64,000 nucleotides of DNA from Ceratobasidium sp. AG-K (taxonomy: Eukaryota; Basidiomycota; Agaricomycetes; Cantharellales; Ceratobasidiaceae). Within the stretch, counting starts at the first letter, position 1. Each line of letters begins with the position of its first letter. The notes below the pieces were generated by a model. It ran no database searches, was not told where the DNA came from, and saw only the letters and a list, made by a program, of their open reading frames with translations. This document shows positions 21,711 through 33,431 of this stretch, piece by piece. The translations under genes and the position numbers were made by a program. The stretch spans positions 6,634,001 to 6,698,000 of the forward strand of contig JAWNGF010000002.1 of NCBI GenBank assembly GCA_037039685.1, in the 5' to 3' direction.

Positions 21711-22125
21711 TGTCATGAGCTGACTAAGCTCAGACATTTTATTCTGATTTTATATCTTTTTTTCCGAACACTTTCCTTTTTTGGTACAATTGTCCTCTGG
21801 CGCTTAACTTGTATCATGTGATGTATTTGTCTTTTCATTTGATATTGGTGATACTTCCGGAACTTCCAGAATGTCGAGTCATACCTCTTATCTTGCTTAT
21901 CATCGGTTGTACTCGGCTTTCCCACACTGATATATGATGACGTGGCCTTGATCTCACGTGTATATAAACCCAGAGGTCAAGCCGGTTAACGACAAGGCTT
22001 GACCTCCTCTCCACTAGGACTTGCCTAATTCAATCCTCTTACTTATCACCACTCCTTGGGTTCAAAGACTTATCTAAGTCGAACCCCTTAACCTTATATA
22101 TACCTAATTAACCCAAGTCGGGACA
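21711..22125 (+). repeat. 5' LTR of element B
   Basis: 415 bp, TGTCATGAGC...GTCGGGACA, about 95% similar to the A LTR by eye. TATATAAA at 21961; RNA-start segment AGGCTTGACCT at 21995-22005. Confidence 0.92.
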
Positions 22126-22127
22126 TT

Positions 22128-22138
22128 AGGTCAAGCCT
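22128..22138 (+). other. Primer-binding site of element B (self-priming type)
   Basis: AGGTCAAGCCT after a TT spacer, exact complement of the LTR segment at 21995-22005. Identical to the site in element A. Confidence 0.7.
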
Positions 22139-22606
22139 TCCTAGCATTGGCTTTAAGCCCCTGCTTTTCCACCAAGTAGATAGAACGTACACGGGAAAAT
22201 GGGCATAGTACAACGGACGAAGAGCTATACTTGATATAGACCAGTAGTCCCACGTTGCTATACGCTGTCAGTGAACCCAATTGTTATCCTATTTCGGGTC
22301 ATAGCGGCTTTAGGCAGCTAAATACACCCTCACTCTGTTATACACTGTCGCTATCACGCCCGCCCAAGGCTGTTGATAACTGATAAGATCAGATAAGGAG
22401 TATATAAAGCAAAAGCTTAGCGTCTAGCACCCTTCACATCCAAATCAACATCTCGAGGAAGCCAGATCCTCTCAAGTGAAACTGGAAAGTGGTCGGAGCA
22501 CCACCCAAGTTAACACTCTCATCCATCAAGAACCCCATCAACCCGTCGTTTCCACCAGTACGCACTAAAAAGGAACTAATTAGTAACTAACTAATTAACC
22601 TTAAAA

Positions 22607-23418
22607 GTGTTCCCCGCATTTTTTAGCCTCTGCGAAGCAGTCTTTAGACTAAAGGACTTCGTACTTGATCTAGACACCAAAGTCGACGAATTAAACAGTC
22701 GAATTGAAGTACTAGAAGAAGATCAAGTTGAACAAGCAGAGGATCTAAGGGTCGAACGTACCAGAAACGACGAAAACCACAATCAACTCGAAGCCAATTA
22801 TCAATCCCTCCATTCAAGGCTCGAGTTCATCGAAATTAACCTCGACAATACAAACAAGCAACAAGCCGATCAAGATCGTGTCCAAAGCATAAATCTAGCG
22901 GACACTAATATTGAAGTCGAGCGATTGCAAGAACAAACCCGTGTCTTGATTGAAAACTGCGACCAACTTATAAAAATCCAAGAAAAACACACTCGAAAGG
23001 TCGAAAATCTCATCAGCAACAACAAACGTCAGTGGCGTACTATCGAAACCCTTAAAGACAAAATCAAGGGCAAATACTGTCATCAAGCAGCAGAAGTGCG
23101 TATTCCTATTAATCAGGATTACCGCCTTCTAAATCACCTTAATACTATTGCACCCAACCCTTTTCAGTGGGACCAAGACCTCGACTCACACAGGAACAAC
23201 ACAGGGAACAACTTAGACTAGAGTCCCTAAAACTCTTTATTGAAGACGTTCATCGTAACTACATATACGAACAGTACGACGAACTAGGAGTAATCAACGC
23301 GTTGTTCTTGGAAGACGAAAATCTTGAATTGATTTTTTTGAGAAGTTTGCGCATCATTAAAGACAGAAGGGTTCGAAGAAGAATCTGTGATATTTTGTAC
23401 GGTCTGGGATCCCAATAA
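22607..23418 (+). CDS. Element B upstream coiled-coil ORF
   Basis: An open frame from about 22622 (just after a putative intron acceptor TTTTTTAG) to 23221 encodes long heptads (LDTKVDELNSRIEVLEED, LHSRLEFIEINLDNTNKQQ, RLQEQTRVLIENCDQLI). An overlapping frame at 23167-23418 continues with KLFIEDVHRNYIYEQYDEL and may be joined by frameshift or splicing. There is no ATG at the 5' end of the frame, so expression would need the upstream leader to be spliced. No known domain. The same ORF exists in element A, so it is a feature of the family rather than an accident. Confidence 0.5.
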
Positions 23419-23445
23419 ATCTACCTGTTTTTTCCCCACTCCGAT

Positions 23446-24798
23446 ATGTCAAGAGCCCCATCACCTGGTCAAGGAGGATTTACCCAAATCTCAGCAACAT
23501 CCGGACCCGAGGTAGTTGCACATGCAATCAATGCCTTAATAGACGAAGTGCGAAAAATTAACGGCCATATTAATGCCTTAAATGGTATCACCTCTACCCT
23601 AGAACAGGGGATCGACAATAACATCGCAGATATCCACGCAATTCAAAATCAAACTGCACAAATCGCACCCCTTCACCAATTAATGAATGCAGTGTCCCAG
23701 TCACTTGCAAACCTAGGGGCAACACCCTCTACCACCGCGTCAACAACCACCCCAGGATACAAACTCAAAATGCATCCCCCAGAAGAATTTTCTGGAGAGG
23801 TAGATAAATTTGACGAGTTTAAGTCGCAATGTACCTTGTACATAAATCATACGTCGCCACAAGCAACCACAGAACAAAAAATCACGTATATCATGGGTTA
23901 TTGCAAGGGACCTGCCTATGTATGGATGCAACCTGGAATTGATGTAGACACAGCAAGAAGAGGAGCAACAACTTGGCTACACGACATGGATGAATTCTGG
24001 AACGAAATGCAAGCCAGATTTGGCGATGTTCACAAGATTGACCGATATAGACAATTATACAAGAAATTGATCCAGAAGAACTCTGTCCAAGATTACCTAC
24101 GAGACTTCGTCACTTATTCATCGGTACTTGGGTACACTGATCGAGTACTTCGTGATGATTTCTATGATGGTCTTAAGGATGAAATCAAGATGGCCATGGT
24201 GTCACAGAACTTTAAACCCCATGAAGTGACAAGGACATTCAACCAAGTTCGCGAAAGAGCCCTGGAAATTGATTCCACAATGAATGCTATTAACGCACCA
24301 AAGAAGCTGCAAAGCCCACAAACCACCACTTCGAAACAAAATACTTCCAAGACAACCCCAAGTACTCCAAATGCCTCACTAAGTCAAAGGTTCAATGTAA
24401 ACAATCGAGTCTTTATGTCGAAACCTACAGGGGGGGTGCAATACGGCAAAATCTCAAGCATTACCCGAAACGCCAAGGGCCGTCCAGTTCCACAGATCTC
24501 CTGGGATGATGGGACAAAAGGAAATGTCCCTTTTGGAGTAATTCAAAGAGACACCCGAACCAGTAACCTCAACGCTCCTACCATCCAAACACCCAAATCG
24601 TCCACTCCTGCTAAAGACCCTAATGCAATGGATCTTGATGGAAAAGGAAAAGGACCAATGATCTGCTTCACCTGCGGCGGTAAAGGACACTCAGCAAGAG
24701 TCTGTCCTTCCAAGAACACAGCATCAGGGTTTGAAGCCCAGATTGAAGAAATCTCTTCAGACATCGAATCGGGAAAAGACGTCACTGAGGCTTATTAA
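23446..24798 (+). CDS. Element B Gag
   Basis: 450 residues from an ATG (MSRAPSPGQGGF). The middle has the retrotransposon Gag capsid-like region (YVWMQPGIDVDTARRG, RYRQLYKKLIQKNSVQDYL). The C-terminus has one CCHC zinc knuckle, CFTCGGKGHSARVCPSK. It should form the virus-like particle and bind RNA. Intact; its counterpart in A (41967-43319) has the same length. Confidence 0.88.
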   Translation: MSRAPSPGQGGFTQISATSGPEVVAHAINALIDEVRKINGHINALNGITSTLEQGIDNNIADIHAIQNQTAQIAPLHQLMNAVSQSLANLGATPSTTASTTTPGYKLKMHPPEEFSGEVDKFDEFKSQCTLYINHTSPQATTEQKITYIMGYCKGPAYVWMQPGIDVDTARRGATTWLHDMDEFWNEMQARFGDVHKIDRYRQLYKKLIQKNSVQDYLRDFVTYSSVLGYTDRVLRDDFYDGLKDEIKMAMVSQNFKPHEVTRTFNQVRERALEIDSTMNAINAPKKLQSPQTTTSKQNTSKTTPSTPNASLSQRFNVNNRVFMSKPTGGVQYGKISSITRNAKGRPVPQISWDDGTKGNVPFGVIQRDTRTSNLNAPTIQTPKSSTPAKDPNAMDLDGKGKGPMICFTCGGKGHSARVCPSKNTASGFEAQIEEISSDIESGKDVTEAY

Positions 24799-24833
24799 GG
24801 AGCCAAGTACTCGGTGATATTTTAGCTAGTAAT

Positions 24834-27464
24834 ATGGATGAACTAGAAATCATGTCAATATCAAATGAAAACCAATTATACCTTGATTTCACCGCTCATC
24901 CACTAGCTACGGCTCCTGATTCTAAGTCAATTAACAGATCAAAAAGATTCTCTGGACAAGCACTCCTCGACTGCGGCGCAACCTCCTGTTTCATCAACCC
25001 TTCCCTAGCAAAAGAGGCAAACCTTCCCCTTTTCCAACACGAAAAACCAAAGACTCTGCGGGTTATAGACGGACGAGAAGTCTCATCTGGAAAAGTCACC
25101 CACTACACCAAATTTAAGCTTACAATGGGAACACATTCCAGCGAAATAGAATGTCATGTCACAAACATTGGGAGACATCCTATCGTACTCGGGATGTCAT
25201 GGCTCAAGAAACATAACCCACAAATTAATTGGAAAAATAGGACAATTGCATACACAAGCGAATTCTGCTCAAAAAACTGCCTAGAAGTCCCATCTACGCT
25301 CCAAATCGCAGCAGAAACTATATTACCAGAGGAATACAAAGAGTTCGCGGATGTGTTCGACGAGTCCAGATTAGAAGAACTCCCACCTCACAGGCCAACT
25401 GACATTACGCTCGACCTCTTACCAGAAGCTAAACTAAAGCATGGCCCTATTTACAAAACATCCCCAGCTGAAGACAAAGAAATGAAGAAAGTACTAGAAA
25501 CCCTTATCCAAAGGGGACACATTCAGATTTCTAAGTCTCCTTTGGCTTCCCTGGTTCTGTTTGTCAAAAAACCACATCCAGAAGATCCAAACAACCCAGA
25601 ATTACGCTTTTGCGTTGACTACAGATATGTGAATTCGCTATGCAAATTCAACGCAAGTGGAATACCTCTATTGGACCAATGGTTAAGGGCCCTGGAAGGA
25701 TTTGTCATTGGCACCACTCTAGACTTGGCACAAGGATTCCATCAAACCCGAATAGCAGCAGGCCATGAATGGAAAACAGCATTCAAAACTCAATACGGCA
25801 TGTACGAATGGAAAGTCATGCCCTTTGGTCTCAAAAACGCCCCATCAAGCTTCCAGTCCCTAATGAACTCTATATTCAGGGACATTATGGGGGTTTTTGT
25901 ACTTGTATACATTGATGATATCTTTGTTTTTTCCAAACGAGTCGAAGATCATCCAGGACACGTGAAAGAGGTGCTAAGAAGACTAAGGGAACACAAGCTG
26001 ATCGCGAAATTGAGGAAATGCAAATTCCACCAGACCAAACTGGACTGGGTAGGATTGGTCATTTCCAATAAAGGAATCGAAATGGATCAGGAAAAGGTCA
26101 CGGCAGCTATGAATTGGAAAGCTCCCAAAAACGTCAAACAAGTTCAAGAATTCCTAGGATTCGTCAATTTCTATTGAAGATTCATTCAAGACTTTGCCGG
26201 CAAAGCCAGACCTCTGTACAACCTACTTAAGAAGGATCAAAAGTGGCAGTGGACAAGCAAAGAACAAGAGGCCATGAATGCACTAAAAGAAGCTCTAAAA
26301 GTGGCACCAGTAATGATGCAGCCCGATCAGAATAAGGAATTTTTCCTCGAAACAGACGCGTCGGGATTTGCCACAGGAGCAGTTTTATCTCAGAAGGATG
26401 AAGAAGGGAAACTACACCCTGTAGCTTTTCTTTCTAAATCACTAAATCTGGCTGAGCGAAACTATGATATTTTCGACAAAGAACTATTGGCAATAATTAG
26501 AGCTTTCAAAGAATGGCGGCACCTACTTCAAGGCACAGAAAAAGCTGTTCAAGTAATAACAGATCACAAAAATTTGGAATACTTCTCATCATCCAAACAA
26601 TTGAATCAACGCCAAATCCGCTGGATGAATTTCTTGGTGGACTTCAACTTCCAAATCTTATACAGGCCAGGGAGCCAAAACAAAAAAGCAGACATTCTCT
26701 CGAGGCAATATGACCTAGAACCTTTGGGGGGGGTAGAGAACCAAGTTCTCCTCAAACCAGACATTTTTATTTCGGCTATTACCCCTGACCAGGAAATTAA
26801 CGATCTAATCAGAGAAGCAATCCTTGAAGATCCCAGATTAGAGGAAGCCCACAATAAGCTGAGAAACGGAGAAAAAGTCAAGGACTGGGAATACAGAGAA
26901 GGACTCCTAATGTTCAAAGGAAAGATCTTTGTCCCCAAGGATGAAACCGTCAGAAACCTGATATTGGAATCACGCCATGACAATATTACAGCTGGGCATC
27001 CTGGACAAGCAAGAACATTGGAATTGGTTTCCAGAACTTACTACTGGCCAACCATGAAGAAATTTGTCAACTCTTATGTGTCACACTGTGAAACATGCAT
27101 TCGAGTTAAACCATCGAACCAACTCCCCACAGGATTACTGCGTCCTTTACATATTCCTGAGAGACCTTGGGAAGAGATCTCCTATGACATGATTGTAGGG
27201 CTCCCAGAATCAGAAGGATATGATGCAATCTTAACAGTAGTAGATCGGTTCTCCAAGATGGCACACTATCTCCCTTGCAAATCAACGGCCACAGCAGTAG
27301 ACATAGCCAATATTTTTGTTGCAAACATTTGGAAACTTCACGGCACTCCAAAGGCAACAGTCTCGGATAGAGGATCCACTTTCAACTCAAAGTTCATTGG
27401 GCATCTATACAAACGGTTAGACGTAAAACCTACCTTCAGCACAGCGTACCATCCAAGGACAGAC
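24834..27464 (+). pseudogene. Element B Pol, N-terminal part (PR, RT, RNase H, IN), interrupted by element C
   Basis: The frame begins 35 nt after gag in another frame. Protease: LLDCGATSCFINP. RT: catalytic VLVYIDDIFVFSK intact. RNase H: ETDASGFATGAVLS. Integrase: zinc-binding HPGQARTLELVSRTYYW with CETC, and DRFSKMAHYLP. One in-frame TGA at 26175-26177 lies at a conserved FYRRF position, consistent with CGA to TGA. The frame is then broken at 27464, inside the integrase, by the CAGAC target site of element C, and resumes at 34701. Confidence 0.9.
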
Positions 27465-27920
27465 TGTTGTGAGCTAGCTCACTAAATCGGACTCGCCCGT
27501 CGTCTCGCCCGCCTGTCTCCTTCTTTACGTTACTTTCCCGTTTCTGTTTGCCGCGTTGCCGCCTTCTTGTGGTTACTCTGTTACATTGTGTAACGCGGCT
27601 GTGCTTTGTACGAGTCATGTCTGTTCATACAGCATGACTCACATGGACACTCCTGACTGGTTGACTGCGTTGACTCATGTGGCTGTGCCTTGTATGACTC
27701 GGCCACTCTGTGAATATATATAGAGGACCAACAAGCCTGGAAACCCCAGCTTGTTTTGTCTCGTCAAAGCATCCCCTTTGAGTGACACTTAGAACCACCC
27801 CTACCCTCAAGAGCCTACAGACACTTAAGTGTGTTGCGGTTCAAGAGGTCACTTAGGACTTAGTGCTGTCCACTCTCTATCGCGGCTTGTCTCATAGCCA
27901 CCAAGAAGAAGCTTACGACA
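27465..27920 (+). repeat. 5' LTR of element C
   Basis: TGTTGTGAGCTAGC...GAAGCTTACGACA, 456 bp. TATATATAG at 27715-27723; predicted RNA 5' end AGCTTGTTTTGT at 27748-27759, in a small inverted repeat (AACAAGC ... GCTTGTT). Confidence 0.92.
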
Positions 27921-27922
27921 TT

Positions 27923-27934
27923 ACAAAACAAGCT
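27923..27934 (+). other. Primer-binding site of element C (self-priming type)
   Basis: ACAAAACAAGCT begins two bases (TT) after the LTR and is the exact complement of AGCTTGTTTTGT at 27748-27759. The sequence differs from the A/B site while the rule is the same. Confidence 0.7.
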
Positions 27935-27949
27935 TAACAACACACAAAC

Positions 27950-29950
27950 ATGTCTATTCAAGAAGATGGAGGGTCACGTCCCTCATCCACTATATCAACA
28001 AGAAGAGGACCCAGTCGGGCAGCAAGGCCCACAGGATCACTAAACGAGCAAGATATCGCACAAACTCAAGCGGGAGGTCCTGCCCGATCACGCCCCCAAA
28101 GTCAAGCATCAATGCCGGGAGCTTTCGGCATTTCTGACATGACAACGGTACAGGAGGAAGAACCCACTATCACAAATAGAGAACCAGGAGACCTCACAAA
28201 TGACCCTACTCCAGCTGTAATTCGTATTCCAACCGCAACTCCAGGGCCATCACGTCCCCAGTGGCCGTTAGGGACTAGAAGACAGTTCTTTTCTCCCCAA
28301 CCCAAAGCGCATGGGGGCGTATCGCTTGTTCCCATTAGACCTCCTCCTACACCACACGTTCCAAATGTCCCTACAGTGCCTCAAATTGAAGGAACCATCA
28401 CCGACGCAGGACCAATTCCAGTGGCTTCCCAGCCAGTCACACCGGCGATTCCAGCACCACCATATATCCCACAGGGTTACTCCGGGCAATCAGCCCTGGT
28501 ACAACAAAGCGCCGGTGATCCAGGAAGCTCAAGTTCAAGTTCCAGCTCTAGCGGCAGGACTGTAATCAGCAATTTAGATGACCTAGACGACCTTCTAGAA
28601 GGAAGACACAACGCTACCCTTAGGGTTATAGACGGAATGAGAGTCACTATAGATCGAAGGCTTAGTGGCCTAGAACAAGCCACACAGGTTCTAGCAAACA
28701 ACCAGCAGATCTTTAATGACTCCATCAACACTCTACAAGGAACCTTGACAGACATTTTGAACTTGGCAAGAAATGGCGAACATAATTCCTTTCTAGTCGG
28801 TCAAGATGTAACCCGCCTTTGAAATGAAGTTACCAACACCCAAGGACTAGTGAATAACGTACGCAAAGAACTCAACACTACCAGGCAAGCCCAACTCGAA
28901 TGGAATGAGGCAGTAACACAAGGACTAGAAACCTTACGACAGGAGGGAGCCTCCTTCACTACCAAAATCACGGAAGTTCAGGAAACCATCAACAGTATGC
29001 AGGAAGAAATGGACGAGGCATCCCTGCACGGGATCCCCTCTAGGCGATCAAACTCTCCACCACATCCAGACGCGGAATCTACCAGGATCGACGAATTAGA
29101 ATTAAGAATCCAACGGCTGGCCAAAAACCCAAACATGGGTAGTGGACCATGTCGTCCCAAAGTGACTCATCCAGAAGCCTTCGACGGAAAGAAAGGGGAA
29201 GGTGCCGAAATGTTCATCACACAAATGGAAAGCTACTTTATGCGCCTGAGCAATCAATACACTTCCAACAAAGAAAGGATCCGCGAAGCTCTAGCAAACT
29301 TCAAATCCGAGAACAAAGCTGCTACTCACTGGGCACAAGTACTCCTACGTTCGCTTAACCAAAGGGAAAATAACCAAAACCTTGCCTTGTGGGAAAGTTT
29401 CAAGGCACACTTCATGGAACAGTTCAGCGACCCCAACAAAAAAGCTAAAGCCGAATCAGATATCCGAAAATGCAAACAGAACAACTCTGTAGCAAACTAT
29501 GCTTCGGAGTTCCGATATCTCCTGGTAGACGTAAATTGGGGACAGGAAGCTCTGATCAACCAATTCAAGGAAGGGTTGAAGTCAGAAGTCAAGACCGAAC
29601 TAGCTTGCTTTGAACTGACCCTGATCAATGAAGATGGGACAGAACGGGAACTATCCCTTGACCGGTGGATCTCAATCGCAATCTCTATTGACCAGAAATT
29701 GCAACAAATCAAGACCTCGACAGGGAAGAAGGCAGCCCAGCCAACCACTAGCGGACAATCCTCTACAAAGCGGCTGCCTGACAAAGTATACAAAGCAAGG
29801 ATAGCAACCAACCGCTGCCTGAAGTGCGGACAAGAAGGACACCGTTCATTCAAATGCCCGTCCAAGGAATGGACAACAACGGAACCTAGCGTTAAAGGAA
29901 GGGAGGCAGCAATCGTAGAAGACTCGGGAAAAGAAGGAGTCTCCCTCTAA
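27950..29950 (+). pseudogene. Element C Gag, one in-frame stop
   Basis: The first part (27950-28822) is a Pro/Ser-rich N-terminus from the ATG MSIQEDGG, ending at a TGA (28820-28822) from which the same frame runs on. The second part (to 29950) has heptads (ELNTTRQAQLEWNEAV), a Gag capsid-like region (LALWESFKAHFMEQFSDPNK, NNSVANYASEFRYL) and a zinc knuckle, CLKCGQEGHRSFKC. Unlike A/B, gag and pol are in different frames with only 2 nt between them. The TGA fits CGA or TGG mutated to TGA. Confidence 0.82.
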
Positions 29951-29952
29951 CT

Positions 29953-32900
29953 GTGTGTGGAGAGACCAAAAAACCGGCAACAGAAACAATGTACTTTAGA
30001 GCGACAAATGAATCTACCATTGTTTACGCAAACGTTGCCGGAATCACAGAAACTATCCCTACTCTCATCGATTCCGGAGCATCAAAGAACTTCTTGGACA
30101 TCTCATGGGCTCGATCCAACAACATTCCACTCATGGAACTTTCCACTCCTAGAAAAGTAATTGGTATCCAGGGGAAGGAACTCTCCCACCAAATACGCTT
30201 CAAAGCTAAGCTGGAACTAGAGGTAGAAGGAAGAACCTTCAAACAAGTCTTCTTCGCTATGCCTACTGGAGAAACTAAACTTATCTTGGGATTGGAATGG
30301 TTAGAAGAATCAAACCCTGTCATCGATTGGAAAACAAAGCACATATCATGGCGGACAGAACCCATTCAAGCAAGGACAGCCTCAATAGACGAGCTGCCCG
30401 AAGAATTCAAGGAATTTGCCGACGTCTTCAGTGAAGAAAAATTCAAGAGAATCCCGGATCATTGTCCATATGACTGCGCCATCGACTTCAAGGAAGGAGC
30501 TGAACTTCCGAAACCAGCCAGACCTATCCCACTTTCTCCAGCAGAATCTATTGCTCTAAGAGAATACCTGGATGAAGAAATCGCGGTGGGAAAGATTCGA
30601 CCAAGCAAATCACCCATTGCATCACCTTGTTTTTTTGTCAAAAAACCAATCGATCCAAAAAATCCAGGGGCAGTTTGCCAACTACGACTCGTTCAAGACC
30701 TCAGAGGAGTAAACGCCATTACAAAAGACGACAGATTCCCAATGCCCCTAATGGAAGACCTCCTGGATAAAATCAAGGACGCAAAGATTTTCTCCAAGAT
30801 TGATCTACGCATGGGTTTCAACAATATCAGAATTAGGGAAGGCGACGAATGGAAGACAGCTTTCAGAACAAAAGAAGGACTGTTCGAATACGTCGTCATG
30901 CCTTTCGGACTAAAGAACGCGCCCGCCATCTTCCAAAGATATATGAATCACATTTTCCATGATCTTATCGACGTATGCGTCATAGTATACATTGACAACA
31001 TCCTAGTCTTCTCTAAGGACAGAAGCCAACATACCGTGGATGTCAGAAAAGTACTGAAGATCTTGCTGGAGGAAAATCTTTTTGCAAAGCTTCCAAAATG
31101 CGAATTCTTCGTCACCAAATTGACATATACTGGACTTGGAATCAGCGATTCAGGCATCTCTATGGAGGAAGAAAAAGTAAAGGCAATAAAGGAATGGAAG
31201 GAACCAAGAACGGTCAAGCAAGTTCAGGCATTCCTAGGATTTGCAAATTTTTACCGAAGATTTGTACCGAATTTCAGCCGATTAGCAAAACCCCTGACAA
31301 CCTTGACAAGAAAGGAGAACAAATGGGAATGGGGAAACGATCAGCAGGAAGCATTTGTGGCCCTAAAAACAGAAATCAGCAAGGAACCCACTCTACGCCA
31401 TCCAAACCCTGACAAACCGTTTTTCCTGGAAACAGACGCAAGTGGAGTAGCAATGGGGGCAATCTTGTCGCAAAGGCAAGACGATGGCTACTTGCACCCT
31501 ATTGCTTTCCTTTCAAAGTCTTTCAACGAGGCTCAACTCAACTACGACGTCCACAATAAAGAACTTATGGCTATCATAGAATCTTTAACACATTGGAGGC
31601 TATACCTTGAAGGAACAAGGGACCCTATCACCATCTACACCGATCATAGGAACCTACAATTCTGGAAGGAAGCAAGAATGTTCAACCGTCAACACGCAAG
31701 ATGGCACCAATTGCTTGCTTCCTATAACTTTGACATCATATATCGCCCTGGCATCCTATCATCAAAACCGGACCTGTTGTCAAGACGGTCAGACCATGAA
31801 GACATCCCGACGCCTGAACAAATTATGATATCTGTTGAAAGGTTCAAGGGATTTATGGGACAGGTAGACACAAACATCATAGAAACTATCAAGGAGGCTC
31901 AGGAAACAGATGAAGGATTGGCACAAATCAAAGAAATCTGCAAATCAAGGGAAACGTTACCAAAAACCCTACAACACAGCGCAAAAGATTATGATTTCAA
32001 GGAGGGACTATTATGGTTCAAAGGAAGGATCTACGTGCCAGAGGATAAGGAATCCAGACTGGCCATCATGCGAGTTCATCACGACTCAAAAATCGCAGGA
32101 CACCAAGGACAGGCTAGAACACTGGAACTAATATCAAGAAGGTACTTCTGGCCAGGGATGAAGCAAAGCATAAACAGATACGTGGAGTCCTGCGAGACCT
32201 GCCAGCGGACAAAGGGATCGAAGTCAATAATCCCGATCAAGCCTCTGGAGATTCCAAAAGGACAGTGGGAAGACATAGCGTTCGACTTCGTGGTGAAGTT
32301 ACCAAAATCCAGAGGATCAGATAGCATCTTAGTAGTGGTGGACCGATTCTCAAGAATGGCGCACTTCATACCCTGCAAAGAATCTCACACGGCAAGCGAC
32401 CTTGCAAATCTTTTCATCACAAATGTTTGGAAACTGCACAGTTTCCCAAAGAGCACGATCTCAGACCGAGGGACTACTTTCAATTCCAAACTTATGAAAG
32501 CCATTTATGAGAAAATTGGAACTAGCCCAGGTTTCAGTACTGCCTACCACCCCCAAACAGATGGAATAACGGAGAGAATCAATCAATGGATGGAAGGCTG
32601 GCTACAATCGTTCGTCAACTACCGGCAGGATGATTGGGCGGACTTATTACCGATTGCGGAGTTCAGCTATAATCTACAGAAGCATTGCGTAACAGGTAGT
32701 TCCCCTTTCGAAATTGTCTACGGGAGGGAACCACTGTGGAACATCTCAGCGGAAGAATCAGTGGTTCCAGAAGCAAACAACATCACAGGAAAATGGCGTA
32801 AAATCCACGACGAAGCAATTGCATCTATGGAAACCCAAAGGCTCCCAGAAGAAGAGCCAAAGAGCAAGTACCAAGAAGGAGATCTAGTATGGCTACTTGG

Positions 32901-33345
32901 AAAGAACATTCAAACAAAAAGACCATCAAAGAAACTGGACAACAAAAAGCACGGGCCATTTGTCGTGAAGCGACAGATAGGATCACATGCTTATGAGCTT
33001 GATCTGCTGGCAACAATGAGGGTACACCCTGTTTTCCACATCGATTTGCTCAGCCCTTACAAGGGAGACACCGAATTCAGCCGCAACTAACCCCGACCAC
33101 CGCCGATCATAACGGAAGAAGGAGAAGAAGAATATGAAGTAGAGAAGATCTTGGACTGGAAGGAGACAAAGGACGGCCTTTTTTACAGGGTCAGATGGAA
33201 GGGTTATGGAAGTGAAGAAGACACAGAACAAAGGGCGGAAGATTTTGGTCACCTTTCAAGGATCATCAAGGACCTTCTACGCCGACACCCCGAAGCTCCC
33301 ACGCCATCTAACTACGCTCCAGGGAAGATAAAAGGCAGGAGGAGT
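29953..33345 (+). pseudogene. Element C Pol (PR, RT, RNase H, IN, chromodomain)
   Basis: The open frame runs 29953-33090 (1045 codons). Protease LIDSGASKNFLD; RT with VKKPIDPKNPGA, FSKIDLRMGFNNI and the catalytic box reading VIVYIDNILVFSK; RNase H ETDASGVAMGAILS; integrase HQGQARTLELISRRYFW, CETCQRT, ISDRGTTFNSK and HPQTDGITERIN. The second Asp of the YIDD box is Asn (AAC at 30997-30999), which should kill reverse transcription. A TAA at 33088-33090 separates the body from an in-frame chromodomain (EYEVEKILDWKETKDGLFY, RVRWKGYGSEEDT). Confidence 0.88.
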
Positions 33346-33431
33346 GAAACGGGTAGTGTCACTTGCAAAACTTGCTACTATTCCAAGAAACACCACCAAC
33401 TCTACGCTTTAAATTTCTTTTGCCCTCTGCA

